Source: Sphingopyxis yananensis
GTDB taxonomy: Bacteria > Pseudomonadota > Alphaproteobacteria > Sphingomonadales > Sphingomonadaceae
NCBI RefSeq assembly: GCF_020687785.1
Contig: NZ_JAJEWI010000008.1
Span: 496,001 to 560,000, forward strand
Length of the DNA stretch: 64,000 bases
Direction: 5' to 3'
The notes under the pieces: model-generated
What the model saw: only the letters and a program-made list of their open reading frames with translations
Databases searched by the model: none
Told to the model about the DNA's origin: nothing
Program-made: the position numbers and the translations under genes
Shown here: positions 51,994-64,000 of the stretch, in pieces
Position numbering within the stretch: the first letter of the stretch is position 1
Layout: each line of letters opens with the position of its first letter

Positions 51994-54162
51994 ATGACCC
52001 GCGCCCGCGTTCTTCTCCTTACCGCTGCCCTTGGCCCGCTGGATTATCGCGTGCCCCAAGGCAGCGAAGCGCCAATTGGCAGCATCGTTGTTGCCCCCTT
52101 AGGTCCGCGCCGTTTGGGCGGGGTGGTGTGGGACGATGACAGTTTTGGCGCGCCGCCGCCCGTGGGCGATAACCGCCTGCGAAACCTCTATGAAATTTTG
52201 GACGTAGCGCCCATTGCCGCGCCGTTGCGCCGCTTGGTGGAATGGACCAGCCATTATTATTTAGCGCACCCCGGTTCGGTGCTGCGCATGGTTTTGCCGG
52301 GCGTCGCCTTTCAAGATGCCAAGAAACCGATCACCGAATATCGCGCATCGGGCCAATTTCCCCAGCGCATGACCGCCCAGCGCACCGCTGCGTTAGAGGC
52401 GATTGATGATCGGCAAGGCAATATCAAAGAATTGGCCGCGCTGGCCGATGTCAGCGAAGCGGTGATTCGCGGCCTTGTTCAACATGGCGCGCTGGAAGCC
52501 GCACAGGTCAGCGCCAATATAGCCTATCCCGTGCCCGACCCTGAATTTGCGCCGCCTATCCTTTCCGACCTACAGATGGCGGCGGCAGAACAATTGCGCG
52601 GCGCGGTACAAGCGCGCAAATTTGCTACGCTGTTGCTGGACGGTGTGACCGGCAGCGGAAAAACCGAAGTCTATATGGAGGCTGTCGCTGCCGCCATCGA
52701 AGACGGCCGCCAAGCCTTGGTCTTGCTGCCCGAAATCGCGCTGACCGAGCCAATGCTGACCCGTTTTACGGCGCGCTTTGGCTGCGAACCAGTGGCGTGG
52801 CACAGTGGGCTTCGGCAAAGCGAGCGCCGCCGCGCATGGCACGCCATTGCCAGCGGAGAAGCGAAAATCATCATGGGCGCACGCTCCGCCCTATATCTGC
52901 CCTATCGCAATTTGGGCACGATCATCGTCGATGAAGCCCATGAAACCAGCTTCAAACAAGAAGATGGTGTCCATTATCACGCCCGCGATGTGGCGGTGAT
53001 GCGCGGTCATTTTGAAGGCATTGCGGTGGTATTGGCCAGCGCCACCCCTGCGCTGGAAAGTCTGGCACAGGTGGAGGCTGGACGGTATCAGCATATCCAA
53101 TTGCCGAGCCGATTTGGCGGGGCCACCATGCCCGCACTAACCGCCATTGATATGCGCAAAGACCCGCCCGATCGCGGGACATGGATTGCCCCCCCGCTGG
53201 TCGATGCCTTGGCAGACCGACTGAAAAAGGGCGAGCAAAGCTTGCTCTTCCTCAATAGGCGGGGTTTTGCGCCGCTCACCTTGTGCCGCACCTGTGGTCA
53301 TCGCATCCAATGCCCCAATTGCACGGCGTGGATGGTCGAACATCGCTTGGTGCATCGCCTGTCCTGTCATCATTGCGGCCACACCATGCCGCCGCCGCGC
53401 CTGTGCCCCGAATGCGACAATGAAGACACGCTGGTGGCTTGCGGCCCCGGCGTCGAGCGCGTGGCCGACGAAGTGAAATTGCGATTCCCGCAGGCCCGCA
53501 CCGCCATTGTTACGTCGGACACCCTATGGTCGCCCGCCAAAGCGGCGGAATTTGTCGAAGAGGTAGAGGCCGGCATGGTCGACATCATTGTCGGCACCCA
53601 GCTTGTCACCAAAGGCTATCATTTCCCCAATCTGACGCTGGTTGGCGTCGTCGATGCCGATCTGGGGCTGGACGGCGGCGATTTGCGCGCCGCAGAGCGG
53701 ACCTTTCAACAAATTGCACAGGTTGCGGGGCGCGCTGGTCGCGGGGTGAAAGCGGGCACGGTGATGGTGCAAACCCGTATGCCCGAGGCCCCCGTCATGG
53801 CTGCCTTGGTGGCCGGTGACCGCGATGGATTTTACGCCGCCGAAGCCGATGCCCGCAAATTTGCAGGCGCGCCGCCCTATGGCCGTTTTGCCGCGCTGAT
53901 TATTTCGTCCGAAGATCAGGATTTGGGCCGCATCACCGCCAAAAAATTAAGCGACAAAGCGCCATCTGCCGAAGGACTGGCCGTCTATGGCCCCGCTCCT
54001 GCCCCGCTGGCCATGCTGCGCGGACGGCATCGTTTCCGCTTGCTGTTGCACGCCCCGCGCAGTTTCGACCTGCAAGGGGCCATTCGGGATTGGCTTAGCC
54101 GTGTCGACATCCCCAACAAAGTGCGGCTGGCCGTGGATATTGACCCTTATAGTTTCGTTTAG
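51994..54162 (+). CDS. priA: Primosomal replication restart helicase PriA
   Basis: PriA rebuilds stalled replication forks. The 722-residue protein has a 3'-DNA-binding N-terminal domain, then helicase motifs I (GVTGSGKTEVYMEAV near residue 217), II (DEAHETSFKQ near 313), and later motifs (GTQLVTKGYHFPNL, QVAGRAGRG). The zinc-binding cysteine cluster lies between (CRTCGHRIQCPNC, CHHCGHTMP, CPECDNED). The C-terminal domain ends KVRLAVDIDPYSF. It is complete and of typical length. Confidence 0.97.
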   Translation: MTRARVLLLTAALGPLDYRVPQGSEAPIGSIVVAPLGPRRLGGVVWDDDSFGAPPPVGDNRLRNLYEILDVAPIAAPLRRLVEWTSHYYLAHPGSVLRMVLPGVAFQDAKKPITEYRASGQFPQRMTAQRTAALEAIDDRQGNIKELAALADVSEAVIRGLVQHGALEAAQVSANIAYPVPDPEFAPPILSDLQMAAAEQLRGAVQARKFATLLLDGVTGSGKTEVYMEAVAAAIEDGRQALVLLPEIALTEPMLTRFTARFGCEPVAWHSGLRQSERRRAWHAIASGEAKIIMGARSALYLPYRNLGTIIVDEAHETSFKQEDGVHYHARDVAVMRGHFEGIAVVLASATPALESLAQVEAGRYQHIQLPSRFGGATMPALTAIDMRKDPPDRGTWIAPPLVDALADRLKKGEQSLLFLNRRGFAPLTLCRTCGHRIQCPNCTAWMVEHRLVHRLSCHHCGHTMPPPRLCPECDNEDTLVACGPGVERVADEVKLRFPQARTAIVTSDTLWSPAKAAEFVEEVEAGMVDIIVGTQLVTKGYHFPNLTLVGVVDADLGLDGGDLRAAERTFQQIAQVAGRAGRGVKAGTVMVQTRMPEAPVMAALVAGDRDGFYAAEADARKFAGAPPYGRFAALIISSEDQDLGRITAKKLSDKAPSAEGLAVYGPAPAPLAMLRGRHRFRLLLHAPRSFDLQGAIRDWLSRVDIPNKVRLAVDIDPYSFV

Positions 54163-54208
54163 TGGATATTGGCTTCAGCCGAACAAGTCGGCTGAGCCTT
54201 AATCTGCT

Positions 54209-54772
54209 TCAACCGAACAAGTCGGCTTGAAGGGCCCCTTCGCGTTTCAACAGTGCCTGTTTGACATCCAATCCCCATGCATAGCCGCCCAAGCTGCCAT
54301 CGCTGCGGATCACGCGGTGGCAAGGCACGATAATCGCCACCGGATTCGCCCCATTGGCGCTGCCCACCGCGCGGTCACCGCCGCTGATGTCCAAAGCGCG
54401 ACTGATGTCGGCATAGCTGCGGGTCTGTCCACGCGGGATGGTCAACAAATAATCCCATACGCGGCGCTGAAAATCCGTGCCCCGCAGGTCCAGCTTGAAT
54501 GACAAGGGCTGATCATGTTCCAGAATAAAATCGCCCGCGACAATCGCCGCGATCAAGGGCGCGATATCGGCAGCCCATGCACCGCCCGCTACCAGTTGCG
54601 CACTGGGAAAGCGGGCCGCCAATTGCTCCTCCCCCTCATCCCATGACAAACGGCACAGACCCTTGGCGCTGACCGCGATCAGCATCGACCCGAAAATAGT
54701 GGGGATCACCAACCAATGAATCGGTTCTGGCGATGGGGCGGAAGATATGGGGGCAGATGGGGTAAGCGACAT
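54209..54772 (-). CDS. ogt: Methylated-DNA-protein-cysteine S-methyltransferase
   Basis: This enzyme repairs O6-methylguanine by taking the methyl group onto its own cysteine. The protein (187 residues from 54772) has the catalytic PCHRVIRSDGSLGGYAWGL and the DNA-binding helix-turn-helix IPRGQTRSYADIS. It has no AraC/Ada domain, so it is Ogt-like rather than Ada. The start at 54772 (MSLTPSA) is a judgement; 54808 adds 12 residues and neither has a strong ribosome-binding site. Confidence 0.92.
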   Translation of the reverse strand: MSLTPSAPISSAPSPEPIHWLVIPTIFGSMLIAVSAKGLCRLSWDEGEEQLAARFPSAQLVAGGAWAADIAPLIAAIVAGDFILEHDQPLSFKLDLRGTDFQRRVWDYLLTIPRGQTRSYADISRALDISGGDRAVGSANGANPVAIIVPCHRVIRSDGSLGGYAWGLDVKQALLKREGALQADLFG

Positions 54773-54906
54773 GCGGCCAACATAGACGCCTCGCTGCGCG
54801 GCGTCCATGCGCAGGCGTAAGCGAAGGCGTAAGCTTTAGTAAAAAGCACGGCTTGTCACAGCGATGAACGCTTGCGTTCCCAAAGCAGCGCGATAGTTTG
54901 CGCCGC

Positions 54907-56463
54907 ATGTCACGCATCATCCTGTCTCGCATCACTGCCTTGATCGTCGCTGTCATCAGCCTGTTTTCACCCACCTATGCCGCCGACGATATCAGCGCCG
55001 CGTCGCGCAGCGTGGTGCGCGTGGTCACCGTCGCGACGATGGAGGGTGAGATCGTCGGCTTTGGTCATGGCAGCGGCATCGCCATTGCGCCCAACCGCAT
55101 TTTGACCAACGCCCATGTGGTCGAATCGGTGGCGCAATATCCCGGCAATGTGGCCTTGGGTGTTGTCCCGTCCGAAGGGGATAAAAGCTATCCCGCGCGG
55201 CTGATCTCTTTGGATAAGAAACGCGATCTGGCGCTGCTGGAACTGCAATCTGGCAAATTGCCAGCGGCGGTTATCTATACTGGTCCGCTGGCCGCCGGCG
55301 CGGATATTGTTGCCTTGGGCTATCCCGGCAATGTCGATCTGGCGACAGCACGCAGCGCCACAGATTATATCATTCCGCGCAGCCCCGTGCGCAGCGAAGG
55401 CAGCGTTTCGAACATGCAGGCCATTGATGGCATTGCCGCCTTGGTTCACACCGCCAAAATCTCGCGCGGAAACAGCGGCGGCCCCCTGGTAGATGAATGC
55501 GGGCGTATTGTGGGCATTAACACCTTCATCACCCGCGCCGATGATGGCGATTCGCCCTTTGGCTTTGCTATTTCGGTACGGGAATTGACGCGCTTTTTGG
55601 GCGAATCCCGCCAAGAATTTACATCGGTGGGGGCGTCCTGCTTGTCGATGGCCGACGCCGATGCCCGCGAACGCCAATTGATGGACGCGGAATCACGCGC
55701 ACAGGCGGACGCCGAAAACGCCCGCTTGGCCAAGGAAGAAAGCGTTCGGAACCGCCAATTGGCCGAATTGGAGCAAGAGGCCCGCACCACACGCGAGAAT
55801 CGCATGGCGATGGCTGGCGTGCTGTTCGTGCTAGGGGCCTTGGGTGCTGGCGCAGCCTTGATTTTCTATGGCCAGAAAAACCAACGCAATATGCGGATAG
55901 CAGGCGGCATTGGCGCGGCTTTGATGCTGATCGCCTTGGTCGTTTTCTTGACCCGCCCTGACGCCACGGCCGATGAATCCGATTTGCCCGCCGCGCCAGT
56001 TCAAACCAGCGAAGCCCCCAAATTGCCGAGCGGTAATTTGCTGTGCACCATTCAACCCGACCGCAGCCGCATTACCGTATCCGCCACCAATGACGTTCCC
56101 GTCCGCATCAGCGGCACAGGCTGCGTAAATGGCCGCACCCAATATACCGAGGGCAGCGATGGCCGTTGGCAGCGCATTTTGGTGCCCAACGAAGAAGCGA
56201 CCGTCACCGTTGCCAGCTTTGATAGCAGCGGCAAAAATTACCGTGTCGACCGCTATTTGCTCAGCGCCGAGGAAATGGCGCAGGCCCGCACCGTGCGCAG
56301 TGGCTTGTCCGTCAACGGCTGCACCGCCAATGCAGACAATCTGGCGTCCTTGACCCTGCAGCAAGAAGCCATCCGTTCCGTCCTGCCACCCTCGCCCAAT
56401 GAACGTCTGGTCTATCGCTGTCAGGCAGCATCGGACGCAGCATTGAAAGCCGCCGCGCAATAA
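54907..56463 (+). CDS. Membrane-tethered trypsin-like serine protease with C-terminal domain
   Basis: The 518-residue protein has a signal peptide (cleaved near TYAAD) and a DegP-like trypsin fold. The catalytic triad is His70 (NAHVVES), Asp107 (KRDLALLEL) and Ser190 (RGNSGGPLV). There is no PDZ domain. A coiled-coil segment follows (about 245-290), then two membrane helices (about 297-318 and 330-350). A C-terminal periplasmic-type domain of about 150 residues has three cysteines. The ATG at 54907 is preferred. The combination of secreted protease domain, two helices and extra domain is unusual. Its substrates are unknown. Confidence 0.82.
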   Translation: MSRIILSRITALIVAVISLFSPTYAADDISAASRSVVRVVTVATMEGEIVGFGHGSGIAIAPNRILTNAHVVESVAQYPGNVALGVVPSEGDKSYPARLISLDKKRDLALLELQSGKLPAAVIYTGPLAAGADIVALGYPGNVDLATARSATDYIIPRSPVRSEGSVSNMQAIDGIAALVHTAKISRGNSGGPLVDECGRIVGINTFITRADDGDSPFGFAISVRELTRFLGESRQEFTSVGASCLSMADADARERQLMDAESRAQADAENARLAKEESVRNRQLAELEQEARTTRENRMAMAGVLFVLGALGAGAALIFYGQKNQRNMRIAGGIGAALMLIALVVFLTRPDATADESDLPAAPVQTSEAPKLPSGNLLCTIQPDRSRITVSATNDVPVRISGTGCVNGRTQYTEGSDGRWQRILVPNEEATVTVASFDSSGKNYRVDRYLLSAEEMAQARTVRSGLSVNGCTANADNLASLTLQQEAIRSVLPPSPNERLVYRCQAASDAALKAAAQ

Positions 56464-56512
56464 GGCGGCGGCCTCAGCCTCTTCATCATCCAGCCGTGGG
56501 GGACCAGCGCTC

Positions 56513-57244
56513 TTATCCCCCACAGGCCTGAAACAGCATCAATGTGCGCTGTAACGCCAGATCGGCGCTGTTGGCGTGATAATCTTTGCGCCGATCACTG
56601 TTAAAGCCGTGCCCCGCCTCATAGACAAAAATTTGCGCGGTGGGGTGATCGCGCTGCGCCAAGGCCTCGACGCCCGTGTCGCCGTCCATCGCGATGCCGC
56701 CATCAAAGCGGCCAAAATGGGCAATGGTGGCGCATAAGGGCGCGTCCGCCGCAAAATCTTTGGGAATCAAACTGCCATAATAGCAGGATGCCGCCGCCAA
56801 ATTGGGGCTGGTCTGGGCCAGCCGCCAAGCCACCGACCCGCCATAGCAATAACCGACCACAAAAACGGGTCCGGCGTCGGCCAGTCGGTCCACACAGCTT
56901 TGGGCGTCGCGCACGCTTTGTTCAAAGGGATGCAGGTCGCGGGCCAAATGCATCGCTCGTTCAAAATTTGGCCCGCTATAATCGCTTTCGAATCCGGGAT
57001 GCTCGCGGTCGAACAGCGCGGGGGCCAGCACCTCATAGCCCGCTTCGGCAAATTCATCGGCCAATTCGCGGATATGTTCCGTAACCCCGAATATTTCCTG
57101 CAACAGAATCAGTCCGCCTCGGCGCCCCGTGGCGCTCGCGCCCCCTCCATTTTTCTCGCCATCTGGCGCATCCCATGGCTGAACATGATAAACCGCAATT
57201 TCGGCTCCATCGCCCATGCGGATTTTTTCTATCTGCCCCTTCAT
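56513..57244 (-). CDS. Dienelactone hydrolase family protein
   Basis: The 243-residue alpha/beta-hydrolase has nucleophile Cys in GYCYGGSVAW (about residue 129), acid and base residues near DGDTG and the C-terminal YEAGHGFNSDRRKD. It begins MKGQIEKIRMGDGAEIAVYHV, as the family does. The native substrate is not predictable. It is divergent from the ATP synthase operon. Confidence 0.9.
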   Translation of the reverse strand: MKGQIEKIRMGDGAEIAVYHVQPWDAPDGEKNGGGASATGRRGGLILLQEIFGVTEHIRELADEFAEAGYEVLAPALFDREHPGFESDYSGPNFERAMHLARDLHPFEQSVRDAQSCVDRLADAGPVFVVGYCYGGSVAWRLAQTSPNLAAASCYYGSLIPKDFAADAPLCATIAHFGRFDGGIAMDGDTGVEALAQRDHPTAQIFVYEAGHGFNSDRRKDYHANSADLALQRTLMLFQACGG

Positions 57245-57520
57245 TTCCTGCTCCCATCCTCACTTCCCCGCGCAACCGCTTATGATTGCTACAGCGACTG
57301 ATCTTTATGACGATGGATGCTAGCGATTATGACGCTGCCCAACAGTCCAAATTCCGTCCCAACTGGTCGTGCTTTCCACCCCAAGTTGCTGTGCCGCCTT
57401 GCATTGCTTTTGAATCATTGCTAGGCGCGCCGCGACTTCGCTGCGGGGGGATATTCTCGACGTGTCCGACTAACCCGAGCGACCAATCCCCACCCGGGAT
57501 CGTAGAAAAGGACTTCGCGC
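57245..57520. other. Intergenic region before atpH
   Basis: These 276 bases separate the divergent hydrolase and atpH genes. The atpH Shine-Dalgarno AAGGA is at 57508-57512. Promoters for both directions must lie here, but I cannot pick one with confidence. No other gene is supported. Confidence 0.4.
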
Positions 57521-58087
57521 GTGGAGAATTCCGGCGGCATTCAAGGCAGTATCACAGCAGGACTCGCGGGTCGTTATGCCAGCGCCCTGTTCGATCTGGC
57601 CAAAGAATCCAATGAAATCGATAATGTCCAGAACAGCTTGTCTGTTTTGGCACAGGCTTTGACCGACTCTGCTGATCTACAGGCGCTGGTTTCCAGCCCT
57701 GTGGTTGGCCGCGACCAAGCTGGCGCTGCCATTGCAGCGGTGGCGAACTCGCTCGGTCTTGATTCGCTGACGAGCAAATTTTTGGGCGTGCTGGCGGCGA
57801 ATCGTCGTTTGGCCGATGTCGGCGGCATGATGGACGCCTATCGCGCCATTGTGGCGGCCCATAAGGGCGAAGTGACCGCCAAGGTCACCAGCGCTCACCC
57901 GCTCAGCGATGCCCAGCTCGCCGAGCTGGCAGCCAATTTGAAAACCCGCGTTGGCCGTGATGTTCAAATCGCGACCCACGTTGACCCCGCCATTCTCGGC
58001 GGCCTCGTCGTACAGTTGGGCAGCCAACTGATCGATGGCAGCATCCGTACCCGTCTCAACAGCTTCGCGCAGGCGATGAAAGGCTAA
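57521..58087 (+). CDS. atpH: ATP synthase F1 subunit delta
   Basis: The delta subunit links F1 to the peripheral stalk. The 188-residue protein has ITAGLAGRYASALFDLAKE near the N-terminus and the C-terminal GRDVQIATHVDPAILGGLVV, LIDGSIRTRLNSFAQAM. The GTG start at 57521 has AAGGA eight bases upstream. As in most alphaproteobacteria the F0 genes are not adjacent. Confidence 0.96.
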   Translation: MENSGGIQGSITAGLAGRYASALFDLAKESNEIDNVQNSLSVLAQALTDSADLQALVSSPVVGRDQAGAAIAAVANSLGLDSLTSKFLGVLAANRRLADVGGMMDAYRAIVAAHKGEVTAKVTSAHPLSDAQLAELAANLKTRVGRDVQIATHVDPAILGGLVVQLGSQLIDGSIRTRLNSFAQAMKG

Positions 58088-59620
<1,533 letters not shown>

Positions 59621-59675
59621 TTCTGTCGCTCTCAGCCCGATGGCAACATCGGGCTGACGAATAAGAGGGGCCGGA

Positions 59676-62032
<2,357 letters not shown>

Positions 62033-62041
62033 TTTTCCTTT

Positions 62042-62072
62042 TTCCCCTTCTGCCTTATCGGCAGAGGGGGAA
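62042..62072 (+). other. Hairpin between atpD and atpC
   Basis: A 13-base stem with one G-U pair (62042-62054 with 62060-62072) and a five-base TTATC loop sits in the 54-base gap before atpC. No T run follows, so it may protect the upstream message or lower atpC expression. Confidence 0.55.
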
Positions 62073-62086
62073 TTGAAAGAACTGAT

Positions 62087-62344
62087 ATGGCTCTGAAATT
62101 CGAACTCGTCACCCCAGCCCGCCTCGAGCGGGCGAGCGATGTCTATATGGTCACCGTTCCCGGCAGCGAAGGCGACTTTTCGGTGCTCGAAGGCCATGCG
62201 CCTTTCATGGCGACGCTGCGCAACGGCGCGATCACCGTCTATGCAACCCAAGGTTCAGAAGGCGAAGCGATCAACGTTGAAGGCGGCTTTGCCGAAGTCA
62301 ACGAAGCGGGCCTGACCATTTTGGCGGAACGCATCGCCGACTGA
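62087..62344 (+). CDS. atpC: ATP synthase F1 subunit epsilon, short form
   Basis: The epsilon subunit couples gamma to the c-ring. This 85-residue form contains only the N-terminal beta-sandwich ([57 protein letters not shown]). It lacks the C-terminal helical hairpin present in the E. coli protein (138 residues), which mediates inhibition. Short epsilons occur in alphaproteobacteria, which may instead use a zeta subunit as inhibitor. Confidence 0.95.
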   Translation: MALKFELVTPARLERASDVYMVTVPGSEGDFSVLEGHAPFMATLRNGAITVYATQGSEGEAINVEGGFAEVNEAGLTILAERIAD

Positions 62345-62593
62345 TTGGCACCGAATATTAACGGTATAAAAAGGCCCGCTTTCGCATTGGAAGCGGGCCT
62401 TTTTCGTTCAAATCAGGACAATCGGCCGGGGCCCTTTTGATTGGCCAAATGAATAAATATGGTTAAGATGATTCAATATTGGGGGGCATTAGGGGAATCT
62501 CAAAACTTTACCCCTAATCATTCCCCGTTGGGACGGGGATGCGAATCACCCACACCCCAACCCGCGATATGATTTAGGAAACGGGAAGTAGCG
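62345..62593 (+). other. atpC-cpaF intergenic region
   Basis: After the atp terminator, this stretch holds two hairpins ahead of cpaF: ATTAGGGG (62488-62495) with CCCCTAAT (62511-62518), and CCCCG (62523-62527) with CGGGG (62534-62538). They would form a structured leader. I see no match to a known riboswitch and no separate gene. Confidence 0.45.
62369..62404 (+). terminator. Terminator after the atp operon
   Basis: AAAAGGCCCGCTT (62369-62381) pairs with AAGCGGGCCTTTT (62391-62403), a perfect 13-base stem with T residues at its end. It closes atpHAGDC. Confidence 0.88.
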
Positions 62594-64000
62594 ATGAGTG
62601 CATTCGGACGCCGACCTGGAACCACTGGACGCCCAGCCTTTGGTGTTGCCAAGCCTATGCAAGGCGGAATGCCAGCTTCCACCACCGCTATCCATTCGGA
62701 ACCCAAGCTGAACCCCGAAAATCTGTCGCCGGAAATGGAGGTCATGGCCCGCCTCGACCAGCGCAGCAGCGCAGAGGCTATGATCCCTGAAAAAGCCCAG
62801 GGATTTGAAGCCAGTGTCCACAAAATCAAGGAACAAGTCCTTCCGCGCTTGCTGGAACGCGTCGACCCTGAAGCGGCTGCGACCCTGTCCAAAGACGAAC
62901 TGACCGAAGAATTCCGCCCGATCATCCTCGAGGTGCTGGCCGAACTGCGCATCACACTAAACCGCCGCGAACAATTTGCGCTGGAAAAGGTGCTGGTCGA
63001 CGAATTGCTGGGCTTTGGTCCGCTAGAAGAATTGCTGGCCGATCCGGACATTTCCGACATCATGGTCAACGGGCCCTATCAAACCTATATTGAACGCAAG
63101 GGCCAGTTGGTGCTGGCCCCTATCCAGTTCCGCGACGAACAACATTTGTTCCAAATCGCCCAGCGTATCTGCAACATGGTGGGCCGCCGTGTGGACCAAA
63201 CCACCCCGCTGGCCGACGCCCGCCTCAAGGACGGCAGCCGTGTGAACGTCATCGTGCCACCGCTGTCCTTGCGCGGCACCGCTATCTCCATTCGTAAATT
63301 CTCGGCCAAGCCGATCACGCTGGATATGCTGTGCCAATGGGGCGCGATGAATCAGAAAATGTGCACCGCGCTGAAAATCGCAGGGGCCAGCCGATTCAAT
63401 ATTGTGATTTCCGGCGGCACGGGTTCGGGTAAAACCACCATGCTCAATGCTTTGTCGAAAATGATCGATCCGGGCGAGCGGGTGCTAACCATCGAAGACG
63501 CCGCCGAACTTCGCTTGCAACAGCCGCACTGGCTGCCGCTCGAAACCCGTCCAGCGAACCTAGAAGGTAATGGCGCGATCACCATGGGCGACTTGGTGAA
63601 AAACGCCCTGCGTATGCGCCCTGACCGCATCATCATGGGCGAGGTTCGTGGTCAGGAATGTTTCGATTTGCTCGCCGCCATGAACACCGGTCACGATGGG
63701 TCGATGTGTACGCTGCACAGCAACAGCCCACGCGAATGCCTTGGCCGTATGGAAAATATGGTGATGATGGGGGATATTAAAATCCCCAAAGAAGCCATTT
63801 CCAAACAGATCGCCGATTCCGTCGACATGATCGTTCAGATCAAGCGTCTGCGCGATGGGTCGCGCCGCGTCACCAATGTCACCGAAGTGATCGGCATGGA
63901 AGGCGATGTGATTGTGACCCAAGAATTGTTCAAATTTGAATATTTGGACGAAGATAAGGACGGCAAGATCATTGGCGAATATCGCTCGCTGGGTCTGCGT
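62594..64000 (+). CDS. cpaF: Tad/Flp pilus assembly ATPase CpaF (3' end beyond window)
   Basis: CpaF is the secretion ATPase of Tad pilus assembly. The 469 residues seen include an N-terminal extension with Ala/Gly/Pro, a helical domain (EQVLPRLLERVDPEAAATL), GPLEELLADPDISDIMVNG, and Walker A VISGGTGSGKTTMLNAL near residue 275. The Walker B-type and His-box sequence MGEVRGQECFDLLAAMNTGHDGS also appears. The frame is open at the right edge, but the usual end is near. GGGAAG lies upstream of the ATG. It probably heads or belongs to a tad/cpa cluster to the right. Confidence 0.93.
   Translation, partial: MSAFGRRPGTTGRPAFGVAKPMQGGMPASTTAIHSEPKLNPENLSPEMEVMARLDQRSSAEAMIPEKAQGFEASVHKIKEQVLPRLLERVDPEAAATLSKDELTEEFRPIILEVLAELRITLNRREQFALEKVLVDELLGFGPLEELLADPDISDIMVNGPYQTYIERKGQLVLAPIQFRDEQHLFQIAQRICNMVGRRVDQTTPLADARLKDGSRVNVIVPPLSLRGTAISIRKFSAKPITLDMLCQWGAMNQKMCTALKIAGASRFNIVISGGTGSGKTTMLNALSKMIDPGERVLTIEDAAELRLQQPHWLPLETRPANLEGNGAITMGDLVKNALRMRPDRIIMGEVRGQECFDLLAAMNTGHDGSMCTLHSNSPRECLGRMENMVMMGDIKIPKEAISKQIADSVDMIVQIKRLRDGSRRVTNVTEVIGMEGDVIVTQELFKFEYLDEDKDGKIIGEYRSLGLR

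Noticed and set aside
62405-62593. Cyclic-di-GMP riboswitch before cpaF
   Set aside because: Hairpins are present, but the conserved GEMM core and tetraloop-receptor pattern are not visible.

Overview
This window is a compact chromosomal segment from an alphaproteobacterium, most likely a member of the Sphingomonadales (Sphingopyxis/Sphingorhabdus-like; genus is inference). Reasons: an S16 protein with a long Ala/Glu tail, an Mg-type HemB without the Zn-binding cysteines, an ATP synthase operon of the order delta-alpha-gamma-beta-epsilon with a short epsilon, the alphaproteobacterial order pckA / chvI-chvG-hprK-rapZ-EIIA-HPr with a short HPr kinase, a TonB-dependent receptor with an EIIVTG-type TonB box, and moderately high GC. 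I see no rRNA, tRNA, CRISPR array, insertion sequence or prophage. Almost everything is core chromosome.

Layout. 1-4139 (minus): the ribosome/SRP operon ffh-rpsP-rimM-trmD-rplS. 4441-6090: a GGDEF-EAL protein with altered EAL residues. 6156-10466 (plus): dapF-mtaB-ftsY-yciB, joined by ATGA overlaps, then a PuuD-like membrane protein. 10552-16077 (minus): gamma carbonic anhydrase, a fused membrane/spermidine-synthase-like protein, hemB and an M23 murein peptidase. 16392-22835 (plus): a SUV3-type helicase with a long disordered tail, an S4 protein, fdxA, and clpP-clpX with a candidate RpoH promoter. 23197-25731: a TonB-dependent receptor behind a strikingly AT-rich leader.

25866-30347 is the most unusual block. 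It is an envelope-stress (Psp) locus with pspF divergent from a sigma-54-driven operon. The operon starts with an unrecognised 56-residue membrane protein and a terminator-like hairpin, followed by pspA, pspB, pspC, three further small membrane/coiled-coil proteins resembling PspB in design, and possibly sufE.

30427-33866 holds a lipoprotein, rplU-rpmA, a GNAT acetyltransferase, a DUF937 protein and a DUF3597 protein. 33964-41252 couples gluconeogenesis (pckA), an envelope-sensing two-component system (ChvI/ChvG) and the regulatory PTS branch (hprK, rapZ, EIIA-Man, HPr), ending with a TrmH-family methyltransferase. 41465-46206 holds two META-domain lipoproteins, rmuC, an unknown exported protein, a small zincin-like protein and a PCu(A)C copper chaperone. 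46374-49467 is dnaK-dnaJ with an RpoH-type promoter. 49603-57244 holds a patatin-like phospholipase, priA, ogt, a membrane-tethered trypsin-like protease and a dienelactone hydrolase. 57521-62344 is the atpHAGDC operon. The window closes inside cpaF (Tad pilus ATPase), which is cut by the right edge.

All calls rest on reading the sequence and on recalled family features; no database search was run. Names for the small Psp-locus proteins, the AT-rich leader and the hairpin roles are inference.
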